Source: Candidatus Zhuqueibacterota bacterium
GTDB lineage: Bacteria > Zhuqueibacterota > QNDG01
Assembly: GCA_003645915.1 (NCBI GenBank)
Contig: QNDG01000066.1
Location: forward strand, 1-7,168
Direction of reading: 5' to 3'
DNA length: 7,168 nt
Part shown: positions 1-6,289 of the stretch, in pieces
Position numbering within the stretch: position 1 is the stretch's first letter
Layout of the letters: every line of letters starts with the position of its first letter
Made by a program: the position numbers and the translations under genes
The notes under the pieces: generated by a model
The model's database searches: none
Told to the model about the DNA's origin: nothing
What the model saw: the letters and a program-made list of their open reading frames with translations, nothing else

Positions 1-1530
1 TCATTTGGTTCATTAAGCAGAAGCAAAAGTTTTGTTGCAAGAGCATGGATTCTGAGATCCGGAGACAGACAGGTTGTGTGGAAAATGAAGAAATCCGAGA
101 CAAAAAGAAGATCCAGATTTCTTGTTGAATCAGAAGAAAAGATCAAATTGCCTGCAGGGTGCTATGAGCTCTATTTTGCAGTTGAACCGGAAACCAGGTT
201 TGTTCAGATAAGAGGAATTTCTGATTTAGTAGACGGTTTAATTAGCAGAGAAAGAATAATCCAAAGAAAAAAACGTGCTGCATTAAAGTGGGGTGTTGAA
301 CTTTCTGTTGATGAGGCGGAATTTTCATTTGTTACTATTACTCAAAAATGCAGTTTCAATTCTAACCCTGTTGTGAGTATCAGATCAGTTGGAGATAATG
401 CCGGCTTATCAGAAGGATTTGCATTGTGCAGACCTGCAGAATTACGTGTGTATGCAATTGGCGAGGGTGCATCCCGTGTAATGGATGATTACGGCTGGAT
501 TATTGATGAAGACAGGTGTAAAGTAGTATGGAAAATGGATTATAAAAGAACAGCTAATGCCGGAGGTGCAGCAAAAAACCGGAAGATTGATGAAGTAATT
601 AGTCTCCCGGCTGGGAATTACAGGGTATATTTTGTTACTGATAATTCCCATTCATTTGAGGAATGGAATGCAATGCCTCCTGATGATCCATATTTTTACG
701 GGATAACTTTGTGGGAAACAGATTCTGACGGTTCTACTGTTTCGGATTATGTAAACAGATATGAAAATAATATTATTGCAGATCTTTCAAAAGCAGGCAG
801 GGACAGATTGTATAAAAAGGTATTCAGATTGAATAAACCGATGAATGTCAGAATACTTGCCCTTGGTGAAATGTCAGGCAGTAGTTTTGCGGATTACGGA
901 TGGATGCTGAATCTTTACACAAGAGAAGTAGTATGGAGCATGAAAAAGAGTAATACAATGCATGCAGGCGGTGCCAGAAAAAACAGAATGTTTTTTAATA
1001 CAATTCACCTTGAGCCCGGAACTTATGAGGTTATGTTTCTAACAGATGATTCCCATTCATTTGGAAGATGGAACGAAGCTCCTCCCTTTAATCCTGATGC
1101 CTGGGGAGTTACAATATGGACAGAAGATGAATTTAGTGCAGAAGATGTGGAAAAAGATGTTTTTTACAGGGATGATAATGTGATAGCCTGTATAAAAGAA
1201 GTGAAAAATAATCAGCACAGGAAAGTCCATTTCAGAATTAAAAATGGGAGAAAAGTTAGGATATACTCAATAGGAGAGGCTGAGGGACCGGATAGATTTT
1301 ATGATTTCGGATGGATTGAGGATTCATCAGGTAAAATTGTATGGAAACCTGAATATAGGATGGCAAAACCTGCAGGAGGTGCCAGGAAAAATATAAAAAT
1401 TGACACTGAAATTTATCTGAATGAAGGCGCATATACTCTGCATTACAAAAGCGACGGATCACATGCATTCGGCAGATGGAACAGCTCTCCTCCTTATGAT
1501 CCTGAATATTGGGGCATTTGTGTTATGGAA
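1..1530 (+). repeat. Four tandem protein repeats (~120-residue domain plus ~16-residue linker)
   Basis: Unit boundaries set by eye from the protein alignment are R1 1-315 (5' part missing, degenerate), R2 361-717, R3 766-1125 and R4 1174-1530. R2 to R4 share AGGAAKN/AGGARKN, SHSFEEWN/SHSFGRWN/SHAFGRWN and a PP-x-x-P-x-x-(W/Y)G ending. R1 keeps the QVVWKM strand, the LPAGCYELYF strand and a WGVEL strand. It lacks the AGGARKN and SHSF-WN motifs and carries a basic insert (RERIIQRKKR) between the strands. The units are diverged at DNA level, so this is an old protein duplication rather than a fresh tandem DNA repeat. Confidence 0.85.
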
Positions 1531-1545
1531 ATTATTAATAAATAA
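1..1545 (+). CDS. Tandem-repeat protein of unknown function, 5' end outside the window
   Basis: The reading frame is open from the first base, so the gene starts upstream. The GTG at 76 falls in mid-domain and should not be taken as the start. The visible 514 residues are almost entirely tandem units of about 135 residues. Numbered from the codon at 76, the aligned tryptophans of YGW/FGW are W141, W276 and W413. Each complete unit carries GE-x(n)-YGW, a VVW/IVW strand, AGGA(R)KN, an L-x-x-G-x-Y strand, SH(S/A)F-x-x-WN, PP-x-x-P and WGI/YGI. The pattern of short hydrophobic strands and glycine turns suggests a beta-sandwich, which is inference. No membrane segment, catalytic motif or signal peptide is visible, but the N-terminus is missing. 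The gene ends 15 nt before an exported DUF4097 gene, so co-transcription is likely. I do not recognise a named family. A surface or ligand-binding role is only a guess from the repeat architecture and neighbours. Confidence 0.85.
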   Translation, partial: SFGSLSRSKSFVARAWILRSGDRQVVWKMKKSETKRRSRFLVESEEKIKLPAGCYELYFAVEPETRFVQIRGISDLVDGLISRERIIQRKKRAALKWGVELSVDEAEFSFVTITQKCSFNSNPVVSIRSVGDNAGLSEGFALCRPAELRVYAIGEGASRVMDDYGWIIDEDRCKVVWKMDYKRTANAGGAAKNRKIDEVISLPAGNYRVYFVTDNSHSFEEWNAMPPDDPYFYGITLWETDSDGSTVSDYVNRYENNIIADLSKAGRDRLYKKVFRLNKPMNVRILALGEMSGSSFADYGWMLNLYTREVVWSMKKSNTMHAGGARKNRMFFNTIHLEPGTYEVMFLTDDSHSFGRWNEAPPFNPDAWGVTIWTEDEFSAEDVEKDVFYRDDNVIACIKEVKNNQHRKVHFRIKNGRKVRIYSIGEAEGPDRFYDFGWIEDSSGKIVWKPEYRMAKPAGGARKNIKIDTEIYLNEGAYTLHYKSDGSHAFGRWNSSPPYDPEYWGICVMEIINK

Positions 1546-1560
1546 AAGAGAGGATTTATC

Positions 1561-2358
1561 ATGAAAAAGGTGTTAAATATTTTTTCTGTTTTGGCTTTAT
1601 CTCTGTTGATATTCGGTTCAGCCGGAGCTGCTAAAAAAGTAAAAACTTTTGATAAGGAAGTTAAGTTTGCCTCCGGAGGCAAAGTTTTTGTCAAGAACAT
1701 TAACGGCGGGATAAAGGTGAACTCATGGGATAAAAATTCTGTTCTCATACATGCAGATATTACTGTAAAGGGAAAATCCTTTCGCTCTGTTGATGCTATG
1801 CTTGAAAGAGTAAATATTATTGTTGACAAATCCGACGGTCAGCTTAAAGTCCGTGCTGATTATCCTGAAAGGCATAACGGTCTCTTAGACTGGATTTTTG
1901 GCACCAGAGTTGAAGTAACGGTTAGTTTTGATATTACAGTGCCCGGAGAGTGTGATATTTCCGCAAATACTGTTAACGGAGGACTGAGTGTAACAGGGTT
2001 AAAAGGCGAGATATCAATTGAAAGTACAAACGGAGGAGTAATAGGCGAAGATCTGAAAGGCAGTCTTTATGCTAATACTGTTAATGGAAGTATAGAAGTT
2101 TATGTGTCTCCTTATAAAGAGAACGGAGACGTACAACTTGAATCTGTTAACGGAAGAATAAGACTGACTCTTCCCGAAGATGTTAAAGCAAGTGTTAAAG
2201 CGTCAACAGTTAACGGATCAATTAAAAGCGATTTTGCTGATATTGATATAAGAGGAAAGTATGCAAGTAAAAAAGCTTCAGGGTTAATTAACGGGGGAAA
2301 TGGTTCACACATAAAAATTTCCACTGTTAACGGAGGTATATCAATTAACAAGGAGTAA
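1561..2358 (+). CDS. Exported DUF4097-type beta-ladder protein
   Basis: 265 residues. A Sec signal peptide covers about residues 1-23: MKK, a hydrophobic core, then A-G-A before AKK. There is no lipobox, so the mature protein is probably periplasmic or surface exposed. An early strand with I-K-V-N-S-W-D (51-57) matches the usual start of DUF4097 proteins. The rest is a ladder of short strands separated by (T/S)-x-NG-(G/S/R) turns, with Asn at residues 48, 139, 157, 175, 197, 218, 244 and 257, mostly 18-22 residues apart, as expected for a right-handed beta-helix or stacked beta fold. DUF4097 has no defined reaction; LiaG of Bacillus carries this domain. A purine-rich RBS (agagagga, near 1548-1555) precedes the ATG. 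The gene sits 15 nt after the repeat protein and 3 nt before a LiaI/LiaF-like membrane protein. The start is secure because the signal peptide begins there. Confidence 0.88.
   Translation: MKKVLNIFSVLALSLLIFGSAGAAKKVKTFDKEVKFASGGKVFVKNINGGIKVNSWDKNSVLIHADITVKGKSFRSVDAMLERVNIIVDKSDGQLKVRADYPERHNGLLDWIFGTRVEVTVSFDITVPGECDISANTVNGGLSVTGLKGEISIESTNGGVIGEDLKGSLYANTVNGSIEVYVSPYKENGDVQLESVNGRIRLTLPEDVKASVKASTVNGSIKSDFADIDIRGKYASKKASGLINGGNGSHIKISTVNGGISINKE
2351..2355 (+). promoter_or_regulatory. Shine-Dalgarno AGGAG inside the end of the DUF4097 gene
   Basis: AGGAG lies in the last codons (Lys-Glu) of the upstream gene, 6 nt before the ATG at 2362. With the stop codon at 2356-2358 falling between SD and start, ribosomes finishing the DUF4097 gene can reinitiate directly, which implies translational coupling of the two genes. 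Confidence 0.75.
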
Positions 2359-2361
2359 TTT

Positions 2362-2847
2362 ATGAATAGAAGCAGAGACACGTTTGCCTGGGGAGTTTTT
2401 CTTGTAATCACAGGAACTCTTTTCCTTATAAGCAGCCTTAGCAGTTACAGTCTTGAAGTCCTTTGGCCTCTTTTCCCTCTTGCAATAGGGATTGGTTTTA
2501 TAATAAAATATTTTTTCAACCGCAAATCATCTTCAGGATTAATGCCAGGTTTTACTCTGGTAGTTATTTCATTGCTTCTTTTTTATTGTAACACTTACGG
2601 ATGGGACAGAATGGAAATGTTGTGGCCTGTGTTTATCATTGCACCAGCTGCAGGTTTTTTTGCACTTTATTTTCTGGGGAACAGAGAAAGATCCCATTTG
2701 GTAAGCGGAATTGTTCTGTTTGTAATAGGTCTTTTGTTTCTTGTGGCAAATTCAGAGATGGGGCAGTACTGGCCTGTAATCCTGATAATTGTTGGAATTC
2801 TTTTAATAGCTTCAAACTGGAAAGTTAAGGTAAATGAAAATAAGTGA
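2362..2847 (+). CDS. LiaI/LiaF-like integral membrane protein with three two-helix repeats
   Basis: 161 residues, almost all hydrophobic. I count six membrane segments, at about residues 8-26, 35-52, 60-76, 87-105, 112-129 and 136-150. They form three helical-hairpin units, each with a (L/Y)WP motif (W35-P36, W88-P89, W137-P138) at the start of the second helix, followed by a glycine/alanine-rich stretch such as AIGIGF or IIVGILL. This is the pattern of the LiaI-LiaF-like transmembrane region (DUF5668-type). The C-terminal soluble domain of true LiaF is absent; only a short basic tail (KVKVNENK) follows. Known relatives sit in envelope-stress (Lia) modules, where LiaF restrains the LiaS sensor kinase, but no kinase or regulator is present here. 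Translation is probably coupled to the upstream DUF4097 gene. The function is inferred from family only. Confidence 0.82.
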   Translation: MNRSRDTFAWGVFLVITGTLFLISSLSSYSLEVLWPLFPLAIGIGFIIKYFFNRKSSSGLMPGFTLVVISLLLFYCNTYGWDRMEMLWPVFIIAPAAGFFALYFLGNRERSHLVSGIVLFVIGLLFLVANSEMGQYWPVILIIVGILLIASNWKVKVNENK

Positions 2848-2850
2848 CTG

Positions 2851-3786
2851 TTAAAATCGTTTGGTTTTAATATGGCAGTACGGAGTTTTGCCGGTTTTAC
2901 TGTAATAATCCTGATGAAATGACTCTGCGGGCCAGAAATTTTTTAAAGGGGTTACCTTTGTAACAACAGAGTAACCCTTTTCTTTAAGTATTTTTATTAG
3001 TTTTTCAGATGTCTTTTTCTGTTCAACAGTAGTGTAAAAGATATATGACAGGTATTGGGAGCCAATATCAGGCCCCTGGCCGTTAGTTTGAGCCGGATCG
3101 TGAATTTCAAAGAAAAGCCTTGCAAGTTTTTCAAATGTTGTTTTTGAAGGATCAAATTCGACTTCAACAGTTTCAGCATATCCGGTATTGCCTCTGCTTA
3201 CCTGATTATAAGAAGGATGAGGAACATCTCCTCCGCTGTAACCTGCTGTTGTTGAAATAACCCCTTCTGACTGTTTAAAATAGAATTCAACTCCCCAGAA
3301 ACAGCCGCCTGCAAAATATGCTTTTTCAGTAGTTCTGTCATTATCCGGTAAAAATTGCATTGAGATTGAGTTTACGCAATGCCTTACATCTTTCGATGTA
3401 AATCCCTCTCCTGTAAAAACATGGCCCAGATGTGCGCCGCAGTTTGCACATACAATTTCCGTTCTTATTCCGTCTCTGTCAGGAATTTCTTTAATTGCAT
3501 TGTTAATTGCGTTATCAAAACTTGGCCATCCGCAGCCTGCGTCAAATTTATCTTCTGATCTGAAAAGCGGAGCATTACACTGCTTGCATAGATATGTGCC
3601 TTTTTCGTCAAATTTATAGTATTTACCTGTATATGGAATTTCTGTCTCTTTGTCAATAATAACTCTCTTTTCCTCAGAGAAAAGTTTGTTGTATTCTGTG
3701 CTTGTCTGTTTAACCATTTTTGTTCCTGTGCATGAGTTTAAAATTAATAAAATCAGTATAGAAAAAATATATGTTGTATTTTTCAT
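2851..3786 (-). CDS. msrBA: Bifunctional peptide-methionine sulfoxide reductase MsrB-MsrA, predicted lipoprotein
   Basis: 311 residues. The N-terminus is a hydrophobic signal ending in the lipobox L16-N-S-C19, so the enzyme is probably lipid-anchored outside the cytoplasm. MsrB comes first (about 30-146): zinc-type CxxC pairs C67/C70 and C113/C116, the GCGWPSF motif with likely recycling C85, and the RHCVNS motif with catalytic C137. MsrA follows (about 155-305): AGGCFWG with catalytic C162, AGYSGG, a GYAE-VEVEFDP stretch, the QGPDIGSQY motif and a C-terminal PYC (C304) as likely resolving cysteine. The two domains reduce the R- and S-diastereomers of methionine sulfoxide in proteins and need an electron donor such as a thioredoxin-like protein, not seen here. 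GYAE stands where many MsrA proteins have GHAE. The RBS is GAAAGG, 9 nt before the ATG. The gene converges on the preceding operon with only 3 nt between stop codons. Confidence 0.95.
   Translation of the reverse strand: MKNTTYIFSILILLILNSCTGTKMVKQTSTEYNKLFSEEKRVIIDKETEIPYTGKYYKFDEKGTYLCKQCNAPLFRSEDKFDAGCGWPSFDNAINNAIKEIPDRDGIRTEIVCANCGAHLGHVFTGEGFTSKDVRHCVNSISMQFLPDNDRTTEKAYFAGGCFWGVEFYFKQSEGVISTTAGYSGGDVPHPSYNQVSRGNTGYAETVEVEFDPSKTTFEKLARLFFEIHDPAQTNGQGPDIGSQYLSYIFYTTVEQKKTSEKLIKILKEKGYSVVTKVTPLKNFWPAESFHQDYYSKTGKTPYCHIKTKRF
2945..2985 (+). terminator. Possible intrinsic terminator for the plus-strand operon, inside msrBA
   Basis: AAAGGGGTTAC (2945-2955) pairs with GTAACCCTTTT (2971-2981), an 11-bp stem with one G-U wobble and a 15-nt loop. 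The descending arm runs into TTTTCTTT (2978-2985). On the plus strand this resembles a rho-independent terminator about 100 nt after the membrane-protein stop. Read on the minus strand, the stem is followed by only three T's and then A's, so it should not stop msrBA. It also encodes conserved-looking MsrA residues, so coincidence is possible. Confidence 0.4.
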
Positions 3787-3808
3787 TTTAACAAACCTTT
3801 CTTTCTAT

Positions 3809-3814
3809 ATTATA
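3809..3814 (-). promoter_or_regulatory. Candidate -10 box (TATAAT) for msrBA
   Basis: The minus strand has a perfect TATAAT 22 nt upstream of the msrBA ATG. At 17 nt further upstream lies GAACAA (3832-3837), a poor -35 hexamer, which falls within a tandem direct repeat. A weak -35 covered by repeats would suit an activated promoter, but that is inference. Confidence 0.4.
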
Positions 3815-3823
3815 CATTGTTTT

Positions 3824-3873
3824 TTGCCTGATTGTTCCTTGCCTGTGTTTCCATGTTTATTGCCTTGATTTTG
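3824..3873. repeat. Two tandem 15-bp direct repeats plus a third partial copy in the divergent promoter region
   Basis: TTGCCTGATTGTTCC (3824-3838) is followed immediately by TTGCCTGTGTTTCC (3839-3852). A third similar start, TTGCCTTGATTTTG, lies at 3860-3873. On the minus strand the core reads (A/C)AGGCAA. The copies start 15 and 21 bp apart and lie just upstream of the msrBA -10 box, where an activator or repressor would bind. Confidence 0.45.
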
Positions 3874-3892
3874 TTTTATAATGATTTATATT
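3865..3892 (+). promoter_or_regulatory. Candidate promoter for the S37 peptidase gene
   Basis: TTGATT (3865-3870) and TATATT (3887-3892) are separated by 16 nt. A competing perfect TATAAT lies at 3877-3882 but has only a weak -35 (TGTTTA, 3854-3859). Either would give a leader of roughly 120-135 nt before the ATG at 4023. The AT-rich tract is real; the choice of box is uncertain. A short inverted repeat, AGACT-TC-AGTCT, lies in the leader at 3932-3943 and is too tight to form a stable hairpin. Confidence 0.35.
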
Positions 3893-4022
3893 TAATTTGG
3901 CATGGAAAATCAGTGTACGGGCACAGTATGGAGACTTCAGTCTATTGTAATACTTTTCGCTGGTTTTACTTGTTTAAACATTAGATCCGGAAATAGATTG
4001 GTACAAACAGGAGACAGTTAAA

Positions 4023-5312
4023 ATGTTAAGTGTTAAATATTTTAAGATTTCTGTACTATGGTTGTTTTTTTTATTATCAAGTGTTTTTGGAGAACAGAGT
4101 TCAACTGAGCTGCTTAAATTTTTAAATACACTTCCTGTAAAGGAGATTAAGACTCTTAAACCAAGTAAGCATTTTACAGAAGAGTATGAAATTGTATTTA
4201 GTCAGATTCTTGATCATTCCGGGTCAGAGAATATTACTTTTCCACAAAGGATATTTGTCTCTTTTTTCAGTGATAAAGCTCCGGTTGTGCTTATAACAGA
4301 GGGATACAGCTGCGGAAAAAGGAATTATCTTTCCGAACTAAGTGAGATGCTGAACGCGAATCAGATACGGGTGGAGTACAGATTTTACGGTAAATCGGTC
4401 ACGGATACAATTCCGTGGAAGTTCCTCAACTACTTTCAGTCATCCAATGATTACAACTATATTAAAGCCCTTTTTTCAAAATATTTTAAAGGTAAGTGGA
4501 TCAGTACAGGATGGAGTAAAGGAGGACAGACAGCTCTTATTTACAGAAGGTTTTTCCCTGACGATGTTTCTGTAACTGTTGCTTATGATGCTCCGTTAAA
4601 TCTGTCCTTAACAGACAAAAGAATTGATGATTTTTTTGATGAGGTAGGTACTCCTGAGTTCAGAGAGAAAATTATTGCTTTTCAGAGACTTGTTCTGAAG
4701 AACAAGCTCAAAATTGTTCCAATGTATGAAAAATACTGTAAAACAAAGGGCTACACGTTTAAAAGGATTACTCCTTTAAAATCCATAGAATACTGCGTTC
4801 TTGAATATCCTTTTTCTTTCTGGCAGTATAATAATTTTAATATCTCGGAGATACCTGATTCAACAAAGTCTTTTGAAAAATTGTTAAATCACCTCCTTAA
4901 AGTTGTTAATGCCGGATCATACACAGACAGAGCTTTTGATTCTGTTTCCATGTATCAGTTTTCCACTGAACTTGGATATTACGGGTATGTAACAAAGAAT
5001 GTTTCTGATCTCCTTTCAGAAGACCGGTCAAATTACACAAATACTGCATTTGCACCGTCATTTTTAAGACATGAATTTAATCATGAGTTTATGAAGGATG
5101 TAATCGAGTGGCTCTTAAAAAAAGGTGAGAAAATAGTTTATGTTTACGGTGAGAATGACCCGTGGTCTGCTCCGAGTATAGAGATTCCAAAGGATCTTGA
5201 TGCAGTAAAAGTATATGTGAAAAATGGCAATCATTACAGTTTTATCAGAAATCTGGGTGACGATAAACAAAAAATTATCATAAGTGCATTACATAAGTGG
5301 CTGAATTATTAA
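4023..5312 (+). CDS. Exported serine peptidase, family S37 (PS-10 / tripeptidyl aminopeptidase type)
   Basis: 429 residues. A Sec signal peptide covers about 1-23 (basic start, long hydrophobic core, V-F-G then E), so the product is secreted or periplasmic. An alpha/beta-hydrolase fold follows: F-P-Q-R-I-F-V-S strand (73-80), PVVLITEGY (87-95), VEYRFYGKS (117-125), and the nucleophile elbow G163-W-S165-K-G-G with S165 as the likely nucleophile. The remaining triad candidates are D379 in GENDPWSAP and H404 in NGNHYSF near the C-terminus. The middle (about 195-350) is a helical lid-like insertion. This order and the GxSKGGQT motif fit peptidase family S37, whose studied members release short peptides from protein N-termini; the substrate here is unknown. 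AGGAG (4009-4013) sits 9 nt before the ATG. The triad assignment is inference from position and motif; family assignment is from memory of conserved motifs. Confidence 0.85.
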   Translation: MLSVKYFKISVLWLFFLLSSVFGEQSSTELLKFLNTLPVKEIKTLKPSKHFTEEYEIVFSQILDHSGSENITFPQRIFVSFFSDKAPVVLITEGYSCGKRNYLSELSEMLNANQIRVEYRFYGKSVTDTIPWKFLNYFQSSNDYNYIKALFSKYFKGKWISTGWSKGGQTALIYRRFFPDDVSVTVAYDAPLNLSLTDKRIDDFFDEVGTPEFREKIIAFQRLVLKNKLKIVPMYEKYCKTKGYTFKRITPLKSIEYCVLEYPFSFWQYNNFNISEIPDSTKSFEKLLNHLLKVVNAGSYTDRAFDSVSMYQFSTELGYYGYVTKNVSDLLSEDRSNYTNTAFAPSFLRHEFNHEFMKDVIEWLLKKGEKIVYVYGENDPWSAPSIEIPKDLDAVKVYVKNGNHYSFIRNLGDDKQKIIISALHKWLNY

Positions 5313-5365
5313 GAATCATAAATTTCTGAGTGCGATATGTCATTACATCCGGTAAATAATTTGCT

Positions 5366-6289
5366 ATGAAATCAATTTTAGATGACAATCTGGCAGATTG
5401 CAAATGCTGTCCCAGAAGGTGTGGAGTAAACAGGCTTAAAGGAGAAGCCGGATTTTGTGGTATAGGTTTTAAAAGCCTTGTTGCCCACACAGGGCTGCAT
5501 TTTGGAGAAGAACCTCCAATATCCGGTGTAAACGGATCAGGTACAATATTTTTTGCAGGGTGCAATTTAAAATGTGTGTTTTGCCAGAATTTCCAGATAA
5601 GCCAGGAGTTTTCCACAATCAAAACCGCTGCAATGTCAACTGACGAGCTGGCAGATGAAATGCTTACCCTCCAGAAAAAGGGGGCTCATAATATTAATTT
5701 TGTTTCACCGAGCCATGTTATTTTTCAGATGGCTGAGGCTGTAATTAAGGCAAAGAAACAAGGGCTTACAATACCTGTTGTATATAATTCCAACGGATAT
5801 GATTCTGTTGATGCCCTGCGTGAGATAAGAGGTATTGTTGACATTTACATGCCTGATCTGAAGTACATGGATAATGAACTCGGATTAAAATTTTCTATGG
5901 TTGATGATTATGCTGATATTGTACCAGGGGTTTTATCAGAAATGTCCGCTCAGACAGGTTTTCTTAAGATAAACAAAACAGGTATAGCACAAAAAGGACT
6001 GCTTGTAAGACATCTTGTTCTGCCCGGATTTTTAGAGAACAGCAAAAAGTGTTTATCATTAATTGCTGATTTGTCAAAAGATACATTTGTAAGTTTAATG
6101 TCCCAGTATTCACCGCAGTATAAAGCAGCAGAGTATAATGGAATCAACAGAGTCTTGACAAAACAGGAGTATGAAGAAATAACAGAATTTGCGCTTGATT
6201 TGGGACTGGAAAATGTGTTTGTACAGGATATTTCAAGCAGAGATAATTTTTTGCCGGATTTTGACAGGGCAGACCCCTTTAGGATTTAA
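5366..6289 (+). CDS. pflX: PflX-like radical SAM protein (COG1313)
   Basis: 307 residues. The radical SAM iron-sulfur motif is C66-N-L-K-C70-V-F-C73, followed by QN as usual for this family. Near the N-terminus is a second cysteine group (C12, C14, C15, C19, C31) in the CCPRRCGVNR...FCG arrangement typical of COG1313 proteins. Other matches are EEPPISG (48-54), GSGTIFFAGCN, GAHNINFVSP, VVYNSNGY, DIYMPDLKY, VRHLVLPG and SQYSPQY. The family is related by sequence to pyruvate formate-lyase activating enzymes, but its real substrate is not established and no PFL-like glycyl radical enzyme is present here. The start is fixed by an in-frame TAA at 5357-5359 and by the early cysteines. No convincing Shine-Dalgarno precedes the ATG (taaataatttgct). 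The 53-nt gap after the peptidase gene allows read-through transcription, but the two products have no obvious shared pathway. Confidence 0.92.
   Translation: MKSILDDNLADCKCCPRRCGVNRLKGEAGFCGIGFKSLVAHTGLHFGEEPPISGVNGSGTIFFAGCNLKCVFCQNFQISQEFSTIKTAAMSTDELADEMLTLQKKGAHNINFVSPSHVIFQMAEAVIKAKKQGLTIPVVYNSNGYDSVDALREIRGIVDIYMPDLKYMDNELGLKFSMVDDYADIVPGVLSEMSAQTGFLKINKTGIAQKGLLVRHLVLPGFLENSKKCLSLIADLSKDTFVSLMSQYSPQYKAAEYNGINRVLTKQEYEEITEFALDLGLENVFVQDISSRDNFLPDFDRADPFRI

Noticed and set aside
76..78. GTG at 76 as the start of the repeat protein
   Set aside because: The frame is open to base 1, and the residues before 76 (AWILRSGDRQ) align with the YGWI...VVW part of the repeat, so the gene starts upstream.
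2601..2828. 75-codon plus-strand frame inside the membrane-protein gene
   Set aside because: It is a shifted-frame shadow of the LiaI/LiaF-like gene with no RBS and low-complexity Cys/Ser/Phe content.
2851..2870. TTAAAA...TTTTAA inverted repeat at the convergent stops as a bidirectional terminator
   Set aside because: The stem is 6 bp of A-T pairs only, too weak to stop transcription.
3897..3913. Possible sigma-54 promoter (TTGGCAT, then ATCAG)
   Set aside because: The -24 half looks good, but at the required spacing the -12 half reads CA instead of GC.
3932..3943. AGACT-TC-AGTCT inverted repeat as an operator or riboswitch stem
   Set aside because: The arms are only 5 bp with a 2-nt gap and no surrounding conserved structure; chance is likely in AT-rich leader DNA.
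5278..5622. 114-codon minus-strand frame across the peptidase / radical SAM junction
   Set aside because: It is antisense to two well-supported genes, and its translation has no recognisable domain.
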